In this document: piece by piece, positions 41,332-49,615 of the stretch
Position numbering within the stretch: the stretch's first letter is position 1
Layout: every line of letters starts with the position of its first letter
Source: Alteromonas confluentis
Lineage (GTDB): Bacteria; Pseudomonadota; Gammaproteobacteria; Enterobacterales; Alteromonadaceae
Reading direction: 5' to 3'
Assembly (NCBI RefSeq): GCF_001757105.1
Contig: NZ_MDHN01000010.1
Span: forward strand, 124,001-188,000
DNA length: 64,000 nt
Position numbers and translations under genes: made by a program
The notes under the pieces: generated by a model
The model's input: the letters and a program-made list of their open reading frames with translations, nothing else
Told to the model about the DNA's origin: nothing
The model's database searches: none

Positions 41332-41945
41332 CCGTAACCACTTACGATTTCCCCGACGCTGTACCAACCGGTACCGGCCTTTTTGTGCTGCGCTTTAATA
41401 GCCAGCTCGATACTAACGACTATTCCGGCCACGAATTCGTGGTAGACAATGCCGGTGAACGCTGGATGGTTCGCCGTCACTGGCCGGTGTTGTTCGCAGA
41501 GGAACGCGACGAACTGTACAAGCTGCTGGCCCGTCTGCGCGGCCCGGTGAACAAAGTCCGCATGAAAGACCCCAAATTCACCGCGCAGAAAGGTACTTGG
41601 GCAGGTTCGCCCGTTGTCGACGGTGGTGGGCAATATGGTCTGTATGTCGATGTGCGTAATTTTGGTCCATCGCAAATGGTCGCCGCCGCACTCGATCGTT
41701 TCATGATTGGCGGTCAACTGTTAGAAGTACGCGATGATGTCACCAGCAACGCCAGTGGCAAAGCGCGCATCTATCTCAACAACGAGCTGCGAAACATTCC
41801 CGCCAACGGTACAACGCTTATCTCCGATGTGAACGGCCTTTCGTCAACATGCCGCTGGACAAACCCCAAACAGGTTGAAGCGCTGGCCGGTAACAAGCGC
41901 ATCTATCGCGATGTCACCCTAGATTTTATGGAGTCGTTCACATGA
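41328..41945 (+). CDS. Minor tail protein (distal tail region)
   Basis: 205 aa, family not named. Beta-rich, placed straight after the tape measure, where siphoviruses encode distal tail proteins. The stretch GEGRWMVRRHWPVL-like (seen as ERWMVRRHWPVLFAEERDEL) and KVRMKDPKF resembles proteins that build the ring below the tube. Overlaps neighbours by four bases on each side. Confidence 0.65.
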   Translation: MTVTTYDFPDAVPTGTGLFVLRFNSQLDTNDYSGHEFVVDNAGERWMVRRHWPVLFAEERDELYKLLARLRGPVNKVRMKDPKFTAQKGTWAGSPVVDGGGQYGLYVDVRNFGPSQMVAAALDRFMIGGQLLEVRDDVTSNASGKARIYLNNELRNIPANGTTLISDVNGLSSTCRWTNPKQVEALAGNKRIYRDVTLDFMESFT

Positions 41946-42583
41946 TAGAGCGCCTAATCACACCGCAAATGGCAGAGGCTGCGAAAGCCTCTCCGTCCCG
42001 CCTGTTGGCGTTTGCCGAAATCGAATACGAGAACGGGTGGATTCGTCTACATACCGGCCATGGCGAGCGTGAATACAACGGACAAACGTACCTGGGCGTC
42101 GGTGAATTTGCCGGTGTCGGCAAGGTATCGGAAAACGATAAAAACACCCGCAGCCGGGCAAATTTTTCGCTTAAGCTGCTGGATCTTTCCCTTTTTACTG
42201 AGTTACTGAATTTTCGCCCTATCGGTCATGACTTTTACATGCACCTGGTAGCGTACGACGAGAACCGGCGCATTATTGACGGTACCGACTACGTTATCGA
42301 TGGCTACGTTGTCGATTACGAAGCGGTACGTGGCGATGAAGCCAAATCGATTCCTGCAGTAGCAAAGCTGGCCGTGAGCGACTGGATGGAGCGCTGGGCA
42401 CAGCCAACAGAAGCCGCTAAAACCACAGATAACGCGCAGCAGGCCATGTATCCCGGTGACCGCTTTTTTGACCTGGTAGAAATCATTGCCGGTTCGCCCC
42501 TTTCTGCCCTACCCACCAAATCTAACTACTCAGGCCCACGCGGTGGCACACGAACAAATAAAGGGTTTAACAGTGAACGTTAA
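41942..42583 (+). CDS. Minor tail protein (DUF2163-like position)
   Basis: 213 aa, not firmly recognised. Beta-rich: WIRLHTGHGEREYNGQTYLG, FSLKLLDLSLFTELL, IIDGTDYVIDGYVVDYEAV, CVSDWMERW-like end, and a last part MYPGDRFFDLVEIIAG. This fits the tail proteins located between tape measure and NlpC/P60-like genes in B3-like and GTA-like tails. The C-terminus is Gly/Thr/Arg rich and overlaps the next gene by 11 bases. Confidence 0.6.
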   Translation: MIERLITPQMAEAAKASPSRLLAFAEIEYENGWIRLHTGHGEREYNGQTYLGVGEFAGVGKVSENDKNTRSRANFSLKLLDLSLFTELLNFRPIGHDFYMHLVAYDENRRIIDGTDYVIDGYVVDYEAVRGDEAKSIPAVAKLAVSDWMERWAQPTEAAKTTDNAQQAMYPGDRFFDLVEIIAGSPLSALPTKSNYSGPRGGTRTNKGFNSER

Positions 42584-42986
42584 AAAAGACTTTGTCGCGC
42601 TGGCTGAATACATTTCAGCGAATACATCCACGCCCTTTGAATGGGGAAAATTTGATTGCTGCCTGGCTGTTGCTGACGCATTGCGCGCCATGACAGGCCA
42701 CGACTTTGCAGAATCATTTCGCGGCCATTATGCCTCGAAACGCGGCGCGGCCATGGCGTTACGGCGCTATGGCCAAGGCACCATTAAAGACACGTTAAAC
42801 CATATTTTTGGCCCGTTTAAACCCCGGTTAAATACTGGGCGCGGCGACGTGGTGTTAGTGCATACCGATATTGGGGATGCACTGGGTGTTTGCTTTGGCG
42901 GTCAGATTTGGTGCGCCGCTGAAAACGGTTTGCAACCTCTGCCCATGCGTCGGGCCATTTGTTGTTGGAGTGTGTCATGCCAGTAG
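42573..42986 (+). CDS. NlpC/P60-like tail peptidase (DUF6950-like)
   Basis: 137 aa from GTG at 42573 with AAAGGG upstream. EWGKFDCCLAVADALRAMTG carries the likely catalytic Cys, and GRGDVVLVHTDIGDALGVCF the following strand with a His. Such tail-tip enzymes (lambda K-like) open peptidoglycan during DNA entry. The His/third residue of the triad cannot be fixed by eye. The end (RRAICCWSVSCQ) overlaps the J-like start by ten bases. Confidence 0.7.
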   Translation: MNVKKDFVALAEYISANTSTPFEWGKFDCCLAVADALRAMTGHDFAESFRGHYASKRGAAMALRRYGQGTIKDTLNHIFGPFKPRLNTGRGDVVLVHTDIGDALGVCFGGQIWCAAENGLQPLPMRRAICCWSVSCQ

Positions 42987-45900
42987 TTGCCGTTGGTGTT
43001 GCTGCAGGCATGGCGAGTGCCGCAGCAGGTATTACAATCGCCGGTGCAACCGTGTTCGCCAGTGCCGTGGCAATCGGTGTAGGTACCGCTATCGGTACGC
43101 AGTTACTTACCGATGCTATGACGCCGGAATTGGGAACGCTCGATACTAACCCTGCCGCAGACCAGGCATTGACAACCCAGGGAAACCAGTCTCGCAAAAT
43201 CGTCTACGGTGAGGCGTTAGTCGGTGGGCAAATTGTCGGTTATGCCAAGCCCACGATTGCCGGTACCGAGTGGCACGTGATGGTGCTGCACCTGGTCGGG
43301 CACCCATGCGAAAGCGTAGAGGTGTACGAAATTGAAGGTAAGAAGCTCAGTGAGTTTGGCAGCAAGGCCCGTGTGAGAACGTACCTAGGCGACCAAACAT
43401 CCGTAGACAATACGGCAAAAACGCACATACCTGGCTGGACAGACGATCATATCGGTACCAACCAAACTTATGTGGTCGTTGAAATTGAAAACGACCCGAA
43501 CCTGGTTGCGGGCACCATCAATGAAATGAAGTTTGTTGTGCGTGGCCATCGCGTTTACGACCCTCGTAAAGACGACACGGCAGGCGGCAGCGGTGCCCAC
43601 CGGGTTAACGACAGTGCAACGTGGGAATGGTCAGATAACCCGGAATTGTGTGCGTATCATGCGTTAATGACCTATGGCGGTAAGGCCGTACCACAGCGTC
43701 GAATACCCTGGGATTTTGTTGCCGTGTGCGCAAACTACACTGACGAGTTGGCCACATACCGTGATAAAGACGGCAATGAACAGCAAGGCCAGCGATTTGG
43801 CTGTAATGGCGTGTTGAATAATGGAATGCGCCCCAATGAGTTGCTGAACCAAATTATGCTCACCATGGGTGCGAAGCTATATCGAGTGGGCGGCCGCGTA
43901 TTTATTAAGCCTGCCATGTATGCCGGGCCTGCCACAACCACGATACACGTTAACGATTTGCGGGAACTGCCCCGCTATACGCCACACCGTAAATACAGCG
44001 AACTGACAAACTTTATTAGACCAGAGTACGTCGAGCCCGAGCTGAAATGGCAAGTAACCAGTGCACCCGTTGTAACCAGCGAAGCTTATCGCGCCGCCGA
44101 CAAAGCACACCTTGAAAGCACTATTCGTGCGAACCTTGTCACCAAGTCGCATCAAATACAGCGCCTGGCAAAACTGCAGCTGGAGCGAAACCGCGCCGGT
44201 TTCGTTACTTCGTATCCGTTAGATGGCCTGCGCCTGGATATTGCTGCCGGCAACGACATCCGGTTTGTCGACCCACAAAGCGGCATCAATAAAGAATTTC
44301 TGATCGCCAGCACCGATTACGACACGGCAAAGCGCCGCACCCTGCTCACGCTTGTTGAAGACGGTCCGGCACTATACCCAGATTCATTTGAACCGGCCGA
44401 AGGCGAGTTAACCCCAAACACGTCATTGCCAGATGCCACCGCGCCCATTGCGCCAGAAAACGTGGTATTCACGCAAACCCCGGCCGATTCGTGGCGACAA
44501 GGCCGCCTCACCTGGACGCACCCCAGTCCCAACTCGGTAATCAACTTTATTGTTAAAGTCAGTAACGAAGAAGGATTCAGCCGCACTTTTGCACCGGTGG
44601 AACTGGAGCAGAGCCTGTCGAACATCCCGCTGGGTGATTACACGCTCGAAGTCGGTGCAATAAATCGTTACGGCAAGCAGGCTTTTTCATCGCCACTAGA
44701 CATCACAATATCGAGCACCCCCACGCCAGAGGGGGTGACCACGCAAGTGCTAACCGGCAAGTTGATTGTCACTGGCCCGCCCTTGCCTCACGATGCAGCG
44801 ACGTACGATTGGCGCTACGCCTACGATGGTGTGTTCGCCAGTTCGTATGACGGCGGCCGCGATGTTGCTTTAACCATTCACGATACGCCTCAAAATGGCA
44901 GTGTGACGATCTGGTACCGGTTGATTGACGGTGAACGAGCCGATGCGAACTGGACAAGTTTTGTTGTAGGTCCGTTGATTGGTCTCATTCAGATGACAAA
45001 CAACGGGAACGGCACGTATACCATCAGCACAGATACCATGTCGATTATCATCCGTGATGGTAACGACGGTGATATCCCAACCGTAACCGATAACGGCGAT
45101 GGTACCTACACAATCGAGGGGGCGAACGGCCAGACAGTAACAGTTTCGGATGGTGAGCCCGGCTATTCACCGACCAAAGGTGTTGATTACTTCGATGGCT
45201 TGAACGGTGACTTTGTATCGTACATCTATCGCAACAGTATTAATAAACCAGCAACCCCATCAGGTGGTTCATTCGACGGCAGCACAGAAAACTTCCCCAA
45301 CGGTTGGACAGACACCCGTACAGCGCCAGCTGAAGGCTATCGCCGATGGGTATCGACTGTTCGTTATAGTGATAATGGTGATGGCACCTGGATGAAGCGC
45401 ACTGCTTGGTCCGAAGCCGCCCCGGATTTCGAGAAAGGCGACCCCGGACCAGCACCAACTGTCACCGATAACGGCAATGGTTCTTACACAATTACTAGCG
45501 GTGAGGATTCAATCACTATTTTAGATGGTGCAGCGGGTGATATTCCGACGTTCACGGATAACGGTGACGGCACCTATACCATCACAAACGCCCTTGGCGA
45601 GACCATTACTGTACGCGATGGCGATGATGGTTTCTCACCGCAAAAAGGCGTCGACTACTTCGACGGCGTAAACGGCGATTATGTGTCCTTCGTCTTTAAG
45701 AACGCGGCCAGCAAACCCGCTACGCCAACCGGTGGTAGTTTCGATGGTAGTAGCGAGACTTTCCCCTCGGGCACCACGGACACTAGAAGCACACCGCCCG
45801 CTGGGCAAAAACGCTGGGTGTCCACCGTTCGCTATAAAGATGACGGTGATGGTACCTGGTCACGCCGTTCTGCTTGGTCTGCCTTTAGTGAAGATTTCGA

Positions 45901-48619
45901 GCGTGGTGATAAGGGCGACGACGGTGCAGCTGGCGCTGACGGCTTAACACCTTCGGACATCGTGGGTGTCGCGGGCCAAGTGTGGGGTTTTACTGAGGAT
46001 GATAACTATCTCGACTGGAACCTGACAAACTTAAACAATGCGAGCGTTGTACGGGGTTCGCTACATGCTACGGCTACGAACAATGATCCTTATATAGCGA
46101 TAAACGATCTCGCCATCGTTGGCGCTGACAATTACGGCATTAAAGTGCGATTACGCACGAGCAGTGCAACTCACAATACCACTGCGCAGCTTTACTGGAC
46201 GAATTCATCGCATGGCCATCACGATAACTATCGCTGCACAAAATCGATTCGATACCAACAGGATGAATGGACTTATTTGATTTTTGATATTCGTGATGCC
46301 AACACCACTACTGCGCGTGATGATTGGATGAATAGCGTAATAACTGGCATTCGCATCGATCTCGCTAATGAAAATGCAAATGGGAAATCGTATGAAATAG
46401 ACCATATCGTGGTTGGGTATTTTGGTTCTGTGCTCCCGCCGGTAGACGACGATGACGCAACACCCGCACCAACAAATTTGATTGGCAACCCGAAAGGCGC
46501 AATTGCAGATAGACACGGTAGGGCGCAAGGATGGAAGCCTTGCGAGGGCGGATTTGATTACGACAAAATTCGTTACTACGCGGGCAAGAAAGCACTGCGC
46601 TGTGGCTCGCAATCGTATACCAATGTAGCTTTTGCATATAAAGCCGTCGCCGTGAATTCAGACACCGTTTATCGCTTGCGACTGTGGCTAAGCAGTGAGC
46701 ATGTTCAAACAGGCGGCGTGTATATTCGCTTACTTGAGCTCAATTCAGAATTGCCCGCGAATAAAACGCACGTTGTGAACAGCACTCACGCATCAACGCC
46801 GCACGGTGTAGCCCGCAATTCATACAAATCGTTTCATTCGAATGGCGGCGTTGATGACGAACCTCAGTTGTTTGACTACGACTACACCCCGCCAGCCAGT
46901 GTAAAATACGTCTCTCTAGCGATTTATCGTTGGTCTGGAAACAGCGGTTGGAATGGCGGCGCTGCGGCGAATGTGTGGATACATCACGCCGAAATGTTTG
47001 TCAAAGAAGCGGCCGCTAGTGTTAGAAACGATCAACTATCTTCTGAAAATATACGCCAAGGTGCGGGCTGGGGAACACTGCCCGCGAGTGGCGCGAACTA
47101 CGTTTCAGACTCACACATAGACGGGCGGGCAAATAGCCGTATTGGTGCGTTGAGACCCGACGATGATTACCGCAATTCCCGAACAACAGCATCACAGGTT
47201 GGTCTAGGAAGTGTCCCTAATTGGACTCCAGACGGTTTTAGAAACGAAGCCGTAAATCGTGCTCTGCAAAATACTATGCTGCGCAATCCCTCGGGCTACG
47301 GGGACAACTTCTGCAATCCCAAGTATTTTGACCCGCGAACCGGTATACCGCTGGTTACCGGGAATGTGACGAGTACACTGATACATGAAACATACGCTAA
47401 TCGAAACGGTGATCGTCCGAATATCGAAGGTTGCTATCGCTACCAAGTAACGAATGGGGATGCCTGGATGTTGTTTGGGCGCTCTACCACCGATTACAAT
47501 ATTGCTATTCCGCCAAACAAGAAGTGGTTAGTTAGTTTTTATGTATTCCGACAAGGCAGTTCTTCGCTAGGTTACCCCAAATTTCAAGCGTATCTGCGCA
47601 CCCCAAACGGCTATACGGGGAGCCCGCACACCGCGTCATTTACTGAATATCAGGCTTGGCGCCGTATCTCTGTTATTGTCGATTTGACTAATGACGCGAG
47701 TACATCTGCTGCACTTCGTATTGATGTAGATGACTGTAGCGCTGGGCAGGTCGTTTTAATTACTGCGCCAATGCCGGAGCTATATCGCAACGACGGAAAC
47801 GCAACACCAAGCGCCCTGGCAGCACCGCCCACATTACAACCTATTCTCCGCTCTCGCCTTCTGCCAACATCAAATAACATGGGCACACCAGCTGCGGCCA
47901 ATTCAAGTTCGTTGTCTAGTGATGTCGATCCGAGCGATGGTAACAAGGCGCGTATCGACATTGCAGCTCACTCGGTTACCGTATCGAACGAGAGCATCAG
48001 CTATAACAGCGGCACAGTGTACAGCCTTGAACAAGGCACAACGTATCACGTCTACTGCTTCGACCCATACGGCGTGGGCGGCAACGTTAGCTACTATGCA
48101 ACAACGAACGGTGCATCCCTTGCTCGTGATGACATATACAAAGTTGGTAAATTCACTACTTACGTAAACGGCGGTGGCACAACGCGTCCCGACCCTGGCG
48201 ACTGTCCGCACGCCGATACGTGGCTCACACCAACGCTGCAAGCTAAGGATGCAAAAGTCGGAGATGTTATTGATGCTGTGACCAACGGCGTTAAGCACAA
48301 AGCACCAATCATTGGCATTTGCCCAGCAACAGAAGATGTCATCACATTTATAACAGTATCCGGCAACCAGAAAACCGTATCGCTATACACGCCGGTGGAT
48401 ATGCGCGATGGCAGCAGCCGGTTCGCGGTGAACTTAAAACGCGGTGATGAAATGCTGGCAGAAATGCCAGATGGTGAATTGGTGTGGGAACCTGTTGTAG
48501 ACAAGGTGATCACCGCTGCACAACCTGTCATGCACATATCACTAGGCGGTACCAACTTCCTCGGTGGTGTATCTGCAGATAAACGCCTAGTCACGCACAA
48601 CATTTTTTACAAACCATAA
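42977..48619 (+). CDS. J-like tail tip/host specificity protein with Hint-like C-terminal domain
   Basis: 1880 aa from ATG 42977 (GGAG upstream). Residues 1-45: small hydrophobic Gly/Ala region. About 60-470: tail tip (J-type) domain (IVYGEALVGGQIVGYAKP, RRIPWDFVAVCANYTDEL). About 493-578: fibronectin type III. About 675-827 and 828-991: two tandem repeats with DNGDGTYTI and KGVDYFDG. Then a short collagen-like GDKGDDGAAGADG and carbohydrate-binding-like beta regions (about 1000-1740). About 1743-1880: a Hint-like domain, Cys1743 in DCPHADTWL, KVGDVIDAV, LKRGDEM, and His1874-Asn1875 near the end. Should contact the host receptor. Part of the tip may mature by self-cleavage, which is inference. 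Confidence 0.88.
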   Translation: MPVVAVGVAAGMASAAAGITIAGATVFASAVAIGVGTAIGTQLLTDAMTPELGTLDTNPAADQALTTQGNQSRKIVYGEALVGGQIVGYAKPTIAGTEWHVMVLHLVGHPCESVEVYEIEGKKLSEFGSKARVRTYLGDQTSVDNTAKTHIPGWTDDHIGTNQTYVVVEIENDPNLVAGTINEMKFVVRGHRVYDPRKDDTAGGSGAHRVNDSATWEWSDNPELCAYHALMTYGGKAVPQRRIPWDFVAVCANYTDELATYRDKDGNEQQGQRFGCNGVLNNGMRPNELLNQIMLTMGAKLYRVGGRVFIKPAMYAGPATTTIHVNDLRELPRYTPHRKYSELTNFIRPEYVEPELKWQVTSAPVVTSEAYRAADKAHLESTIRANLVTKSHQIQRLAKLQLERNRAGFVTSYPLDGLRLDIAAGNDIRFVDPQSGINKEFLIASTDYDTAKRRTLLTLVEDGPALYPDSFEPAEGELTPNTSLPDATAPIAPENVVFTQTPADSWRQGRLTWTHPSPNSVINFIVKVSNEEGFSRTFAPVELEQSLSNIPLGDYTLEVGAINRYGKQAFSSPLDITISSTPTPEGVTTQVLTGKLIVTGPPLPHDAATYDWRYAYDGVFASSYDGGRDVALTIHDTPQNGSVTIWYRLIDGERADANWTSFVVGPLIGLIQMTNNGNGTYTISTDTMSIIIRDGNDGDIPTVTDNGDGTYTIEGANGQTVTVSDGEPGYSPTKGVDYFDGLNGDFVSYIYRNSINKPATPSGGSFDGSTENFPNGWTDTRTAPAEGYRRWVSTVRYSDNGDGTWMKRTAWSEAAPDFEKGDPGPAPTVTDNGNGSYTITSGEDSITILDGAAGDIPTFTDNGDGTYTITNALGETITVRDGDDGFSPQKGVDYFDGVNGDYVSFVFKNAASKPATPTGGSFDGSSETFPSGTTDTRSTPPAGQKRWVSTVRYKDDGDGTWSRRSAWSAFSEDFERGDKGDDGAAGADGLTPSDIVGVAGQVWGFTEDDNYLDWNLTNLNNASVVRGSLHATATNNDPYIAINDLAIVGADNYGIKVRLRTSSATHNTTAQLYWTNSSHGHHDNYRCTKSIRYQQDEWTYLIFDIRDANTTTARDDWMNSVITGIRIDLANENANGKSYEIDHIVVGYFGSVLPPVDDDDATPAPTNLIGNPKGAIADRHGRAQGWKPCEGGFDYDKIRYYAGKKALRCGSQSYTNVAFAYKAVAVNSDTVYRLRLWLSSEHVQTGGVYIRLLELNSELPANKTHVVNSTHASTPHGVARNSYKSFHSNGGVDDEPQLFDYDYTPPASVKYVSLAIYRWSGNSGWNGGAAANVWIHHAEMFVKEAAASVRNDQLSSENIRQGAGWGTLPASGANYVSDSHIDGRANSRIGALRPDDDYRNSRTTASQVGLGSVPNWTPDGFRNEAVNRALQNTMLRNPSGYGDNFCNPKYFDPRTGIPLVTGNVTSTLIHETYANRNGDRPNIEGCYRYQVTNGDAWMLFGRSTTDYNIAIPPNKKWLVSFYVFRQGSSSLGYPKFQAYLRTPNGYTGSPHTASFTEYQAWRRISVIVDLTNDASTSAALRIDVDDCSAGQVVLITAPMPELYRNDGNATPSALAAPPTLQPILRSRLLPTSNNMGTPAAANSSSLSSDVDPSDGNKARIDIAAHSVTVSNESISYNSGTVYSLEQGTTYHVYCFDPYGVGGNVSYYATTNGASLARDDIYKVGKFTTYVNGGGTTRPDPGDCPHADTWLTPTLQAKDAKVGDVIDAVTNGVKHKAPIIGICPATEDVITFITVSGNQKTVSLYTPVDMRDGSSRFAVNLKRGDEMLAEMPDGELVWEPVVDKVITAAQPVMHISLGGTNFLGGVSADKRLVTHNIFYKP

Positions 48620-48630
48620 GGAATTAACGA

Positions 48631-49017
48631 ATGTCAGATTTGCAATTTGAAGCCGTTGCCCACGACACATACCAGTGGGCCCTGCCCGCCGACCGTTTGC
48701 TTCGCATACTCTCAGGCCCTGCCACAGGCGATATGGTACGTGTATCAATTACAGAGAAAATGGAAGACCGAGACCTGGATGGCTCAGACGACTACCTGCA
48801 AACTCTCGCTACCGGCGAACTGATTGATGAAACAACAGGCGAGCTGCTGCCGGTTAACGGCAGTACAATTAAGGTTTACCACAATCCAGGCAAACCGTTG
48901 AGCGAGATGGAAGCCCTGGAGCAGACAATCACGGATTTCGCTGCCATAGTAACCGAAGAGATGGTATTCAAAGTCATGCGCCGAAAGCAGTCCATGCTCA
49001 GCCGCACATTACTTTAA
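48631..49017 (+). CDS. Hypothetical tail-region protein
   Basis: 128 aa, acidic, not recognised. Placed 11 bases after the J-like gene. N-terminal beta part (YQWALPADRLLRILSGPATG) and a helical end (MEALEQTITDFAAIVTEEMV) suggest a small fibre-associated or chaperone protein. Followed by a hairpin (49028-49048). Confidence 0.6.
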   Translation: MSDLQFEAVAHDTYQWALPADRLLRILSGPATGDMVRVSITEKMEDRDLDGSDDYLQTLATGELIDETTGELLPVNGSTIKVYHNPGKPLSEMEALEQTITDFAAIVTEEMVFKVMRRKQSMLSRTLL

Positions 49018-49027
49018 ACCGCCCTGC

Positions 49028-49048
49028 CCGCCAGCTCACCACTGGCGG
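49028..49048 (+). terminator. Weak terminator after the J-like operon
   Basis: CCGCCAG/CTGGCGG stem, loop of seven, followed by ATTCTTCC. The T run is poor. A gene-free 190 bases follows, containing GTTTAAAC and TGTTCAAAC, motifs also seen in other prophage gaps. Confidence 0.5.
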
Positions 49049-49206
49049 ATTCTTCCACAACCCCGACTAAACCCACCACCCATACACCACCCACCATACT
49101 TAAATAAAATCGCACGTTCTGAAAAATTACCAAACTGCATTAATCAGGTTTAAACACAATTAAAAGCCTGTTCAAACGCCGTTTAACGCCACCGGAGGAA
49201 GCCTGG

Positions 49207-49593
49207 ATGCAGTACAAAACAGTCACCGCATCATCAGGCCGCCAGGTAGAGATTCAAACTGTCACTACACTCCACGTGCACACAGACACAGAAAGCGTGT
49301 CGGTACAGCAGTTAAATATCAGAACGCCAGGCCGCCCCCACCCGAGAGATTTCACATGCTCGGCAACCGTCATCAATGACACCGCCCACATGTACCTCGG
49401 CGCAGGACACACAGACGCAGACCCGCGAGAGGTTTATTTCGCAACCTTCGAGGCACTGTACACCATCGGCGCCCGGTTTGTTACTTATCAGCATAAAGCA
49501 AAGACGGTAAAGCGCCGCATACCAGCTCCGCCCAACAGAAGCGCGAACGATCAACACGAACACATTGAAATTACGCCCGGCGTGGCAGTTTAG
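49207..49593 (+). CDS. Hypothetical protein before fibre genes
   Basis: 128 aa, His/Thr-rich, not recognised (TDTESVSVQQLNIRT, HTDADPREVYFATFEALYT). GGAGGAAG lies seven bases before the ATG. It may be a fibre assembly factor by position only. Confidence 0.5.
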   Translation: MQYKTVTASSGRQVEIQTVTTLHVHTDTESVSVQQLNIRTPGRPHPRDFTCSATVINDTAHMYLGAGHTDADPREVYFATFEALYTIGARFVTYQHKAKTVKRRIPAPPNRSANDQHEHIEITPGVAV

Positions 49594-49615
49594 TATTTAA
49601 GGAGTACATAGGAAT

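Noticed and set aside
48203..48619. A true intein in the tail tip protein
   Set aside because: There is no C-terminal extein to splice and the region ends the protein; a Hint-like terminal domain fits better.
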